Source of the DNA: an uncultured Bacteroidales bacterium
GTDB lineage: Bacteria; Bacteroidota; Bacteroidia; Bacteroidales; UBA932
Length of the DNA stretch: 14,408 nt
Direction: 5' to 3'
Assembly: GCA_905235615.1 (NCBI GenBank)
Contig: CAJOMB010000025.1
Span: 1 to 14,408 of the forward strand
A program made the translations under genes and the position numbers. Below the pieces are notes generated by a model. The model did not search any database. It was given only the letters and a program-made list of their open reading frames with translations, and was not told the DNA's origin. Position 1 is the first letter of the stretch; each line of letters begins with the position of its first letter. Below are positions 1 to 7,009 of this stretch, piece by piece.

Positions 1-2
1 CA

Positions 3-16
3 TCTACTATACCAAT
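3..16. promoter_or_regulatory. Possible GntR/FadR-type (ExuR/UxuR-like) operator, weak
   Basis: Positions 8-16 read TATACCAAT, which is the right half of the enterobacterial ExuR/UxuR operator core ATTGGTATACCAAT; the 14-base window matches that core at 10 positions, and the left half is poor. It lies about 95 bases before uxaC, where a uronate regulator would be expected to act. The similarity to an E. coli consensus is from memory, and the Bacteroidales regulator may use a different site. It is one half-site only, so chance is a serious alternative. Confidence 0.22.
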
Positions 17-77
17 CAGTAGTGATTATTTTCAAAGGGGGCCGGGCCTGACCGCTCGACCCTCTTCCAATTTTTTG

Positions 78-85
78 TAATTTTG
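78..85 (+). promoter_or_regulatory. Candidate Bacteroidetes -7 element before uxaC
   Basis: TAATTTTG fits the Bacteroidetes primary sigma -7 consensus TAnnTTTG and sits 24 bases before the uxaC start codon. No convincing TTTG -33 element is seen 19-21 bases upstream, so the promoter is weak or activator-dependent if real. The leader between it and the ATG is A-rich and has no Shine-Dalgarno sequence, as usual in this phylum. Confidence 0.35.
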
Positions 86-109
86 TACACAAAATAAAAA
101 AACAGCACT

Positions 110-1525
110 ATGGGATTCATTCACGAAGATTTCATGCTCCAGACGGAGACCGCCAAGAAACTGTACCATGAGCACGCGGAAAAGATGCCCATTATTGACT
201 ATCACTGCCACCTGGTTCCGCAGCAGATTGCCGAGAACATCCAGTTCCGGGACATCACCCAGCTTTGGCTGGTGGACGGCCACTACGGCGACCATTATAA
301 ATGGCGTGCCATGCGGGCAAACGGAGTTTCCGAAGACTACCTCACCGGCGGCAAGTACAGCGCCTGGGAAACCTTCCAGAAATGGGCCGAGACTGTGCCT
401 TACACCATGCGGAACCCGCTGTACCACTGGACGCACCTGGAACTGAGCCGTGTCTTTGGCATTGACAAGCTCCTGTGCCCGGCTACGGCCCGTGAGATTT
501 TCGAGGAGTGCAATGCCAAGCTCGCCACGCCCGAATACCGTGGCCAGGCGCTCATCAAGAAGTTCAATGTCAAGGTGGTATGCACTACGGACGACCCTGC
601 AGATGACCTGCGCTGGCACAAGATGATTGCCGAGCATCCTTTCGGCGTGAAGGTCATTCCCGCCTGGCGTCCGGACTGCGCGATGGCTATTGAGCGTCCG
701 GAATTCTTCAAGAACTATCTGAAACGCCTCGGAGAAGCTGCCAATATGGAGATTGACTCCTATGCCAATCTTTGCGAAGCCCTGCAGAAGCGTCACGACT
801 ATTTTGCTGCCAACGGCTGCAAGCTCTCCGACCATGGCCTGGAGAATTTCTACAGCACCGACTATAAGGACGCCGAAATCGAGCTCATTTTCAAGAAGGC
901 GCTCCTTGGGATTGTCCCTACTGCCGAAGAGGTGGATAAGTTCCGCAGCGCCTTCCTGCACGACCAGGCCGTCATGGACGCCGATGCCGGTTGGGCGCAG
1001 CAGTTCCACATCGGCGCCATCCGCAACAACAATACCAAGATGTTTGCCGAAGTGGGTGCCGACACCGGTTATGACGCCATCCACGACCTGGACATCGCCA
1101 TTTCCGGCCACCGCTTCTTTGACCGCCTCACCCGTGAGGACAAGCTGGCCAAGACCATCCTCTACTGCCTGAATCCCAAGGACAACCCCGTGATGATGAC
1201 CATGGCCTACACCTTCAATGACGGTACCTATCCCGGCAAGATGCAGTTCGGCTCCGGCTGGTGGTTCCTGGACCAGGAAGTGGGTATGCGCCGCCAGATG
1301 GAGTCCCTGAGCAACCTGGGCCTCATCAGCCGTTTCGTGGGCATGCTCACCGACTCCCGCAGCTTCATCTCCTACCCGCGCCACGAGTACTTCCGCCGCA
1401 TCCTCTGCGACGTCTTCGGCAGCGATGTGGAAAAGGGCAAGCTGCCTGCTTCCGAGCTTGATTTCATCGGCCAGATGATCGAGGATATCTGCTACAACAA
1501 CGCCAAGAACTATTTCCAGTTCTAA
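110..1525 (+). CDS. uxaC: Glucuronate/galacturonate isomerase UxaC
   Basis: Cytoplasmic uronate isomerase that interconverts D-galacturonate and D-tagaturonate, and D-glucuronate and D-fructuronate; this is the entry step of the Ashwell pathway. The 471-residue protein has the usual length (E. coli UxaC is about 470) and aligns from end to end with what I recall of that family. The metal-binding YHCHL motif is at residues 31-35 (H32, H34). Also present are DHYKWRAMRANGV, WRPD, FHIGAIRNNN, GKMQFGSGWWF and the C-terminal DSRSF...RHEYFRR block. The start is chosen because MGFIHEDFMLQTE matches the family N-terminus. It is the first gene of the plus-strand uronate cluster. Its stop codon is followed directly by a dispersed repeat that runs up to the uxaA start. 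Confidence 0.97.
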   Translation: MGFIHEDFMLQTETAKKLYHEHAEKMPIIDYHCHLVPQQIAENIQFRDITQLWLVDGHYGDHYKWRAMRANGVSEDYLTGGKYSAWETFQKWAETVPYTMRNPLYHWTHLELSRVFGIDKLLCPATAREIFEECNAKLATPEYRGQALIKKFNVKVVCTTDDPADDLRWHKMIAEHPFGVKVIPAWRPDCAMAIERPEFFKNYLKRLGEAANMEIDSYANLCEALQKRHDYFAANGCKLSDHGLENFYSTDYKDAEIELIFKKALLGIVPTAEEVDKFRSAFLHDQAVMDADAGWAQQFHIGAIRNNNTKMFAEVGADTGYDAIHDLDIAISGHRFFDRLTREDKLAKTILYCLNPKDNPVMMTMAYTFNDGTYPGKMQFGSGWWFLDQEVGMRRQMESLSNLGLISRFVGMLTDSRSFISYPRHEYFRRILCDVFGSDVEKGKLPASELDFIGQMIEDICYNNAKNYFQF

Positions 1526-1558
1526 TGTCATTCTGATTCTGAGCGAAGCGAAGAATCT
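1526..1558. repeat. Dispersed palindromic repeat filling the uxaC-uxaA gap
   Basis: The whole 33-base gap is one repeat unit that starts TGTCATTCTGA and ends GAAGAATCT, immediately before the uxaA ATG. The same unit occurs inside uxaA at 1913-1939. The copy here differs by a 6-base duplication of ATTCTG. ATTCT and AGAAT arms can pair around a GCGAAGC core. Units of this kind are, as far as I recall, widely dispersed in bacterial genomes. Because it touches both codons, it supplies the entire translation initiation leader of uxaA. Confidence 0.85.
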
Positions 1559-3175
1559 ATGAAGTATATCAAAATAAACCCCGAAGACAATGTGGCCGTT
1601 GCCCTCCAGGACCTCTCCAAGGGCGAGGTGGTGGAAGGCGTGACGCTCGCGATGGACATTCCCCGCGGACACAAGATTGTGCTCCAGGGCCTGAAGGCGG
1701 GGGAGAACGTGATCAAGTACGGCTATCCCATCGGCCATGTGACCCGTGATGCCGCTGCCGGCACCCTTGTGGACCACTCCTGCATCAAGACCAACCTGGA
1801 GGGCCTGCTGGAATACAAATACGAGCCCTTGGACTATGTGAAGGAATACCAGTCGCAGACGAAAACTTTTTCTACCCACAAGGGGAGCGAAAAAGTTTTG
1901 TATGCTCAGGACTGTCATTCTGAGCGAAGCGAAGAATCTCCCCGTACCTTCAAAGGCTTCCGCCGGTCTGACGGTCAGGTGGGCATCCGCAACCAGATTT
2001 GGGTGATCCCCACCGTGGGCTGCGTGAACGGCATCTGCGAGCAGATTGTGAGCCGCTTCAAGGCCGAGATTGCCGGTCAAGCCGGCAATGACGATGCCAT
2101 GTCCGGCAATGACGGGCGTCATGCCCGACCTGATCGGGCATCTTCCGTAGATGCCATCGTATGCTTCCCGCACAACTACGGCTGCTCCCAACTGGGCAAT
2201 GACCATGAGAATACCCGCACCGTTCTGGCCGATATGATTCATCACCCCAACGCCGGCGGCGTGCTGGTGGTGAGCTTGGGCTGCGAGAACAACCAGTTGG
2301 ACGCTTTCATGAAGCTGGTGGGGCCGGTGGACGAGTGCCGCGTGAAGAGCTTTGTGTGCCAGAAGGTGGAGGACGAGGTGGAATACGGTGTACAGTGCCT
2401 GCGGGAAATCTATGCCGTGGCCTCCAAGGACAAGCGTGAGGAAGTGCCCGTGAGCGAGCTCAAGGTGGGGCTCAAGTGCGGCGGATCCGACGGCCTGTCC
2501 GGCATCACGGCCAATCCGCTGCTGGGTGTGTTCTCCGACTGGATTGTGGCTCAGGGCGGCACCACCGTGCTCACCGAGGTGCCCGAGATGTTCGGTGCGG
2601 AGACCATCCTCATGAACCGCTGCCAGGACGAAGCCACCTTTGAAAAGACGGTGCATCTGATCAACGATTTCAAGGAATATTTCATGAAACAGGGCCAGCC
2701 CGTGTACGAGAACCCCTCTCCGGGCAACAAGGCCGGCGGCATCTCCACACTGGAAGAGAAGTCCCTGGGCTGCACCCAGAAATGCGGCAAGAGCATCGTG
2801 CGGGACGTTCTCAAGTACGGCGAGCGCCTGAGCGTGAAGGGGCTCAATCTCTTATCGGCCCCCGGCAACGACCTGGTGGCATCCACCGCCCTGGCAGCTT
2901 CCGGTTGCCAGATTGTGCTGTTCACCACCGGCCGCGGCACACCCTTCGGCAGTTTTGTGCCCACCATGAAAATCTCCACCAATACGCCGCTCTATGAGGC
3001 CAAACCCTCCTGGATAGACTTCAATGCCGGCGTGCTGGCCCAGGGAGAGCCCATGGAAGAGGTGGCCGCGCGTTTTACGGAGTTTGTGCTGGCCGCCGCC
3101 TCCGGAGAGCCTGTCAACAATGAAAAGCACGGCATCCGGGAGATAGCCATCTTCAAATCCGGTGTTACTTTATAA
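1559..3175 (+). CDS. uxaA: Altronate dehydratase UxaA with two in-frame repeat-derived insertions
   Basis: Iron-dependent cytoplasmic dehydratase that converts D-altronate to 2-keto-3-deoxygluconate. The start MKYIKINPEDNVAVAL and the end REIAIFKSGVTL match E. coli UxaA as I recall it. The N-terminal SAF-like domain spans about residues 1-90, and the catalytic domain carries PTVGCVNGI, GCSQLG, GCENNQ, KCGGSDGLSGITANP, TVLTEVPEMFGAE, SLGCTQKCGKS and TTGRGTPFGSFVPT. The protein has 538 residues against about 495 for E. coli. The excess is explained by insertions at about residues 101-128 (ending CHSERSEESP) and 170-196 (EIAGQAGND...RHARPDRASS), both encoded by dispersed hairpin repeats. The frame stays open and all conserved blocks are intact, so I expect a functional enzyme. 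There is no Shine-Dalgarno sequence; the leader is a repeat. uxaB follows after 26 bases. Confidence 0.96.
   Translation: MKYIKINPEDNVAVALQDLSKGEVVEGVTLAMDIPRGHKIVLQGLKAGENVIKYGYPIGHVTRDAAAGTLVDHSCIKTNLEGLLEYKYEPLDYVKEYQSQTKTFSTHKGSEKVLYAQDCHSERSEESPRTFKGFRRSDGQVGIRNQIWVIPTVGCVNGICEQIVSRFKAEIAGQAGNDDAMSGNDGRHARPDRASSVDAIVCFPHNYGCSQLGNDHENTRTVLADMIHHPNAGGVLVVSLGCENNQLDAFMKLVGPVDECRVKSFVCQKVEDEVEYGVQCLREIYAVASKDKREEVPVSELKVGLKCGGSDGLSGITANPLLGVFSDWIVAQGGTTVLTEVPEMFGAETILMNRCQDEATFEKTVHLINDFKEYFMKQGQPVYENPSPGNKAGGISTLEEKSLGCTQKCGKSIVRDVLKYGERLSVKGLNLLSAPGNDLVASTALAASGCQIVLFTTGRGTPFGSFVPTMKISTNTPLYEAKPSWIDFNAGVLAQGEPMEEVAARFTEFVLAAASGEPVNNEKHGIREIAIFKSGVTL
1861..1939. repeat. Composite palindromic repeat inserted in frame in uxaA (first)
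   Basis: There are two parts. Positions 1862-1872 and 1889-1899 form a perfect 11-bp stem (AAAACTTTTTC with GAAAAAGTTTT) around a 16-base loop. Positions 1913-1939 are a copy of the TGTCATTCTGA...GAAGAATCT unit that also forms the uxaC-uxaA gap. The stretch is read as TKTFSTHKGSEKVL followed by CHSERSEESP, and it lies at the junction between the N-terminal domain and the catalytic domain. E. coli UxaA lacks about 27 residues at this place. Confidence 0.85.
2066..2143. repeat. Composite palindromic repeat inserted in frame in uxaA (second)
   Basis: The element is a pair of opposed hairpins. The first has 8-bp arms ATTGCCGG (2069-2076) and CCGGCAAT (2082-2089) with loop TCAAG. The second has arms ATGCCCGA (2121-2128) and TCGGGCAT (2134-2141) with loop CCTGA. 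Between them is a degenerate middle unit, ATGTCCGGCAATGAC. Bases 2066-2093 are identical over 28 nt to 5466-5493 in exuT and are read in the same frame (EIAGQAGND). The second hairpin is the exact reverse complement of the hairpin at 4646-4666. Compared with E. coli, about 20 residues are added between the RF and H-x-YGC motifs. Confidence 0.88.
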
Positions 3176-3201
3176 GAAATTAACAATTAATCACATACAT
3201 T

Positions 3202-4641
3202 ATGGAAAGACTAAACAGAAAGTCTGCTCCGCAGGCTAAGCGGTACACCGAGAAGGTGATCCAGTTTGGCGAAGGGAACTTCCTCCGCGCATTCATTGAA
3301 TGGATTATCTGGAAGACCAACCAGAAGACGGATTTCAACGGTTCCGTGGTGGTTGTCCAGCCCATCGAGAAAGGTATGGTCGAGTGGCTCAACGAGCAGG
3401 ACGGCCTTTATCACCTGAATCTGCAGGGCCTCCAGAACGGCCAGCCCGTGGACAGCGTAGATCTTATTGACGTGATTTCCCGCGGCCTGAATCCTTATAC
3501 CCAGTTTGAGGACTATCTGAAGCTGGCCGAGCAGCCGGAAATCCGCTTTGTGATTTCCAACACCACCGAGGCCGGTATCGCTTTTGATCCCGCCTGCAAG
3601 TTCACGGACAAGCCCGCCAGCAGCTATCCCGGCAAGCTCACCCAGCTCCTGTACCACCGCTTCGAGACTTTCAAGGGCGCCAAGGACAAGGGCCTCATCC
3701 TCTTCCCTTGCGAACTCATCTTCGAAAACGGCAAGCACCTGAAGGAGTGCATCCGTCAGTATATCGACCTTTGGAACCTGGGTGCGGAATTCAGCGCCTG
3801 GTTCGAGGAAGCCTGTGGTGTGTACAGCACCCTTGTTGACCGCATTGTGCCCGGTTATCCCCGTGACAACGCCGCCGAGTTGTGCGAGCGTGCGGGTTAC
3901 GACGACCATCTTTTGGACAAGGCCGAAATCTTCCACCTGTGGGTGATTGAGGCCCCCAAGGAAGTGGCCAAGGAATTCCCTGCCGACAAAGCGGGCCTGA
4001 ACGTTCTCTTCGTTCCCTCCGAGGCCCCTTACCACGAGCGGAAGGTTACGCTCCTGAACGGTCCCCATACCGTCCTGAGCCCCGTGGGCTACCTGAGCGG
4101 CCTCAATACCGTGAAGGAATGCTGCGAAGATCCCGAGGTGGGCAAATTCGTGAAGAAAGTGATGTACGACGAGCTTCTTCCCACCCTGAACCTGCCCAAG
4201 GACGAGCTGGAGAAATTCGCCAACGACGTGATGGAACGTTTCCGCAACCCCTTCGTTAAGCACTTCGTGACCTCCATCATGCTCAACTCCTTCCCCAAGT
4301 TCAAGACCCGCGACCTCCCCGGTCTCAAGACCTACCTGGAGCGCAAGGGTGAACTGCCCAAGGGCCTTGTGCTGGGCCTGGCCGGCATCTGCACCTACTA
4401 CAAGGGCGGCAAGAGAGGAGAGGACGAGATTGTCCCCAACGACGATCCCAAGATCATGGAACTCCTGAAGAGTCTCTGGGCCACCGGCGATGTTCGCAAA
4501 GTGGCCGAAGGCGTTCTGGCCGATGATTTCATCTGGGGCGAAGACCTCAATGCCATCCCCGGCCTCACCGAACTCCTGTGCAAAGACCTGGCTCTCATTC
4601 AGGAAAAGGGTATGCGGGAAGCCGTTAAATCCATAATTTAA
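3202..4641 (+). CDS. uxaB: Tagaturonate reductase (altronate oxidoreductase) UxaB
   Basis: Cytoplasmic NAD(H)-dependent reductase that converts D-tagaturonate to D-altronate, the step between UxaC and UxaA. It belongs to the long-chain mannitol dehydrogenase family. The 479 residues compare with about 483 in E. coli. IQFGEGNFLRAF at residues 20-31 is the family's N-terminal nucleotide-binding signature. FVISNTTEAGI and CSTLVDRIVPGYPRD-type blocks follow. The catalytic K-x4-N-x2-H motif is present as K281, N286 and H289 in ERKVTLLNGPH. The C-terminus LIQEKGMREAVKSII matches the family end. A mannonate-specific UxuB is the main alternative, but the co-location with uxaA and uxaC and the SNTTEAGI pattern favour UxaB. 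The upstream gap of 26 bases is AT-rich with no clear promoter or Shine-Dalgarno sequence. Confidence 0.93.
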   Translation: MERLNRKSAPQAKRYTEKVIQFGEGNFLRAFIEWIIWKTNQKTDFNGSVVVVQPIEKGMVEWLNEQDGLYHLNLQGLQNGQPVDSVDLIDVISRGLNPYTQFEDYLKLAEQPEIRFVISNTTEAGIAFDPACKFTDKPASSYPGKLTQLLYHRFETFKGAKDKGLILFPCELIFENGKHLKECIRQYIDLWNLGAEFSAWFEEACGVYSTLVDRIVPGYPRDNAAELCERAGYDDHLLDKAEIFHLWVIEAPKEVAKEFPADKAGLNVLFVPSEAPYHERKVTLLNGPHTVLSPVGYLSGLNTVKECCEDPEVGKFVKKVMYDELLPTLNLPKDELEKFANDVMERFRNPFVKHFVTSIMLNSFPKFKTRDLPGLKTYLERKGELPKGLVLGLAGICTYYKGGKRGEDEIVPNDDPKIMELLKSLWATGDVRKVAEGVLADDFIWGEDLNAIPGLTELLCKDLALIQEKGMREAVKSII

Positions 4642-4642
4642 A

Positions 4643-4723
4643 GAGATGCCCGATCAGGTCGGGCATGACGAGCAGTCATGTCCGGATTGACGAGCAGTCA
4701 TGGCCGGCTTGACCGGCCATCTC
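4643..4723. repeat. BIME-like palindromic repeat in the uxaB-exuT gap
   Basis: Almost the whole 95-base gap is repeat. Hairpin one has arms ATGCCCGA (4646-4653) and TCGGGCAT (4659-4666). Hairpin two has arms ATGGCCGG (4700-4707) and CCGGCCAT (4713-4720). Between them, 4670-4691 and 4692-4713 are tandem 22-base units that match at 20 of 22 positions and start GAGCAGTCATG. The layout, forward hairpin then ATGTCCGG-type middle then inverted hairpin, is the same as in the second uxaA insertion. No T-run follows, so an intrinsic terminator is not supported. Confidence 0.85.
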
Positions 4724-4736
4724 ATACCTTATTGAT

Positions 4737-6203
4737 ATGTCTACACAGAAGAAATTAATGACCAACTGGCGGTGGTGGATTTGCAGCCTCCTGTTTGTGG
4801 CCACCACCGTGAACTACCTGGACCGTCAGGTCCTGTCCCTTACCTATAAGGAGTTCATCGCTCCCGAATTCCACTGGACAGATGCGGACTATGGCACCAT
4901 CACCTCCCTGTTCTCCATCTTCTACGCCATTGCCTGCCTCTTTGCCGGCAAGTTCGTGGACTGGATGGGTACCAAGAAGGGTTACCTGATTGCCATCGGC
5001 GTATGGTCCTTGGGTGCCGTGATGCACGCCGGCTGCGGCGTAGCCACCACCTGGTTCGTGGACGGCGTGGATTCCGTGGCAGCACTCAGGGCCGTTGAGG
5101 CGGGCTCCAACGTGGCCCTTACTATCTCCACGGTGAGTGTCTATCTCTTCCTGCTGTGCCGGGGCATTCTGGCCTTGGGTGAGAGTGGCAACTTCCCGGC
5201 CGCCATCAAGACCACGGCCGAGTATTTCCCCAAGAAGGATCGCGCCTTTGCCACCTCCATCTTCAATGCCGGCGCTTCCGTGGGCGCCTTGGCCGCTCCG
5301 CTCCTGATACCGCCGCTGGCCAAGAACTTCGGCTGGGAGATGGCTTTCATCATCATCGGTGGCCTGGGCTTCCTGTGGATGTTCTTCTGGCAGTTTATGT
5401 ACGACAAGCCGGAAAAGAGCAAGCATGTGAACGAGGCCGAACTGGCGTATATCCACCAGGACGATGAGATTGCCGGTCAAGCCGGCAATGACGTCACTCC
5501 CGACACCGATCGGGAGTCTGAGAAGTCCATCCCCATGCTCCAGTGTTTCCGCTACAGACAAACCTGGAGCTTCGCCATCGGCAAGTTCCTCACCGACGGC
5601 GTGTGGTGGTTCTTCCTCTTCTGGGCTCCGGCCTACTTCCAGGATCAGTTCAATGCTCCGGCCAGCTCTCCGCTGGGTCAGGGCCTCATCTTCACGCTGT
5701 ATGCCATCGTGACGGTGATTTCCCTCTTCGGCGGTTATCTTCCCAAGCTCTTTGTGGAGAAGAAGGGAATGAACCCGTACAATGGCCGTATGCTGGCCAT
5801 GCTCATCTTCGCCTTCTTCCCCTTGGTGGCCCTGGCCGCCCAGCCGCTGGGTGCCTACAGCCCCTGGTGGCCGGCCATCCTGATTGGTATCGCCGGTGCG
5901 GGACACCAGGCCTGGAGTGCCAACATCTTCTCCACGGTGGGTGACATGTTTCCCAAGAGCACCATCGCCTCCATTACCGGTATCGGTGCCATGGCGGGCG
6001 GTATCGGCTCCATGATTATCCAGAAGGTGGCCGGTAACCTCTTCACCTATGCTGAGGGGCAGGGCGCGGCCTTCCACTTCATGGGCTTCGAGGGCAAGCC
6101 TGCCGGTTACTTCATCATGTTCTGCTTCTGCGGACTGGCCTACCTTACCGGTTGGATGATCATGAAAGCCCTGGTTCCCAAGTACAAACCTGTTGAAGTA
6201 TAA
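4737..6203 (+). CDS. exuT: ExuT-like hexuronate transporter (MFS) with an in-frame repeat insertion
   Basis: Inner-membrane major facilitator of the anion:cation symporter type, likely importing galacturonate and glucuronate with protons. The 488-residue protein opens with WRWWICSLLFVATTVNYLDRQVLSL (TM1 with the NYLDRQ motif of hexuronate transporters). It has about 12 hydrophobic segments and the loop 2-3 motif GKFVDWMGTKKGY. Other conserved blocks are GESGNFPAAIKTTAEYFP and the second-half GKFLTDGVWWFFLFWAPAYF. Residues 244-261 are encoded by a dispersed hairpin repeat and lie in the cytoplasmic loop between TM6 and TM7, a place that should tolerate extra residues. Substrate is inferred from family and operon. 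The kduD ATG follows the stop after 3 bases, which suggests translational coupling. The upstream gap is almost entirely repeat. Confidence 0.92.
   Translation: MSTQKKLMTNWRWWICSLLFVATTVNYLDRQVLSLTYKEFIAPEFHWTDADYGTITSLFSIFYAIACLFAGKFVDWMGTKKGYLIAIGVWSLGAVMHAGCGVATTWFVDGVDSVAALRAVEAGSNVALTISTVSVYLFLLCRGILALGESGNFPAAIKTTAEYFPKKDRAFATSIFNAGASVGALAAPLLIPPLAKNFGWEMAFIIIGGLGFLWMFFWQFMYDKPEKSKHVNEAELAYIHQDDEIAGQAGNDVTPDTDRESEKSIPMLQCFRYRQTWSFAIGKFLTDGVWWFFLFWAPAYFQDQFNAPASSPLGQGLIFTLYAIVTVISLFGGYLPKLFVEKKGMNPYNGRMLAMLIFAFFPLVALAAQPLGAYSPWWPAILIGIAGAGHQAWSANIFSTVGDMFPKSTIASITGIGAMAGGIGSMIIQKVAGNLFTYAEGQGAAFHFMGFEGKPAGYFIMFCFCGLAYLTGWMIMKALVPKYKPVEV
5466..5519. repeat. Composite palindromic repeat inserted in frame in exuT
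   Basis: Two opposed hairpins. The first has arms ATTGCCGG (5469-5476) and CCGGCAAT (5482-5489) with loop TCAAG. The second has arms ACTCCCGA (5496-5503) and TCGGGAGT (5510-5517) with loop CACCGA. Bases 5466-5493 are identical to 2066-2093 in uxaA and read in the same frame (EIAGQAGND). The translated insert falls between the conserved segments ending AYIHQDD and starting KSIPMLQCF. Confidence 0.86.
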
Positions 6204-6206
6204 GCT

Positions 6207-7007
6207 ATGAATATCTTCTCCCTTGAAGGAAAGAACGCCTGGGTGACGGGTGCCGCCTACGGGATTGGCTTTGCCATTGCCAAGGCATTCGTGGAGGCCG
6301 GCGTCAAGAATATCATTTTCAACACCTCCAACGAGGCTTCCATGCTCAAGGGCCTGGAAGCCTACAAGGAGGCGGGGATTACCAACGTGCACGGCTATGT
6401 GTGTGACGTGACGGACGAGCTTGCTGTAAAGGCCCTGGTGGAGCGCATCCACCAGGAAGTGGGCCAGATAGACATCCTGGTGAACAACGCCGGCATCATC
6501 AAGCGCATCCCCATGCACGAGATGTCCCGGGCCGATTTCCAGCGCGTGATTGACGTAGACCTGGTGGGCCCGTACATCTGCTCCGCCGCCGTGGTGCCGG
6601 AAATGATGGAGCGCCGCGAAGGCAAGATTATCAACATCTGCTCCATGATGAGCGAACTGGGCCGCGAGACCGTGAGCGCCTATGCCGCCGCCAAGGGTGG
6701 CCTCAAGATGCTCACGCGCAACATCTGCTCCGAGTACGGAGAGTACAACATCCAGTGCAACGCCATCGGCCCCGGCTATATTGCCACGCCCCAGACCGCT
6801 CCGCTGCGGGAAAGGCAGGCCGATGGAAGCCGTCATCCCTTTGACAGCTTCATCTGCGCCAAGACGCCTGCAGGCCGCTGGTTGGAGCCGGACGAACTCG
6901 CCGGCCCTGCCGTTTTCCTGGCCTCCAAGGCCTCCGATGCCGTGAACGGCCACATCCTCTATGTGGATGGCGGCATCCTGGCTTATATTGGAAAACAACC
7001 CAAGTAG
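6207..7007 (+). CDS. kduD: KduD-like short-chain dehydrogenase (2-keto-3-deoxygluconate 5-dehydrogenase)
   Basis: Classical short-chain dehydrogenase/reductase of 266 residues. In the unsaturated uronate pathway KduD reduces 2,5-diketo-3-deoxygluconate (the KduI product) to KDG, in the cytoplasm. The cofactor motif TGAAYGIG is at residues 14-21. LVNNAG follows, and the catalytic set is S146, Y159 and K163 (YAAAK). The C-terminal LYVDGG is typical. It starts 3 bases after the exuT stop. Sequence alone does not separate KduD from gluconate 5-dehydrogenase or related SDRs. The KduD call rests on kduI two genes downstream and on the surrounding uronate genes. Confidence 0.85.
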   Translation: MNIFSLEGKNAWVTGAAYGIGFAIAKAFVEAGVKNIIFNTSNEASMLKGLEAYKEAGITNVHGYVCDVTDELAVKALVERIHQEVGQIDILVNNAGIIKRIPMHEMSRADFQRVIDVDLVGPYICSAAVVPEMMERREGKIINICSMMSELGRETVSAYAAAKGGLKMLTRNICSEYGEYNIQCNAIGPGYIATPQTAPLRERQADGSRHPFDSFICAKTPAGRWLEPDELAGPAVFLASKASDAVNGHILYVDGGILAYIGKQPK

Positions 7008-7009
7008 TA

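Noticed and set aside
1861..2143. Possible frameshift or pseudogene in uxaA, suggested by odd residues
   Set aside because: The frame is continuous and every conserved block before, between and after the odd stretches is intact. In-frame repeat insertions explain the extra length.
32..2656. An 874-codon open frame on the minus strand, and similar long antisense frames at 4755-7130 and 7142-8593
   Set aside because: They lie opposite clearly conserved uronate genes. Their composition is rich in H, G, A, V and L with no recognisable motifs, which is the expected mirror of high-GC third codon positions.
4670..4713. Tandem 22-base units as a minimal CRISPR array
   Set aside because: The two units are directly adjacent with no spacer, only two exist, no cas gene is present, and they belong to the wider hairpin repeat family.
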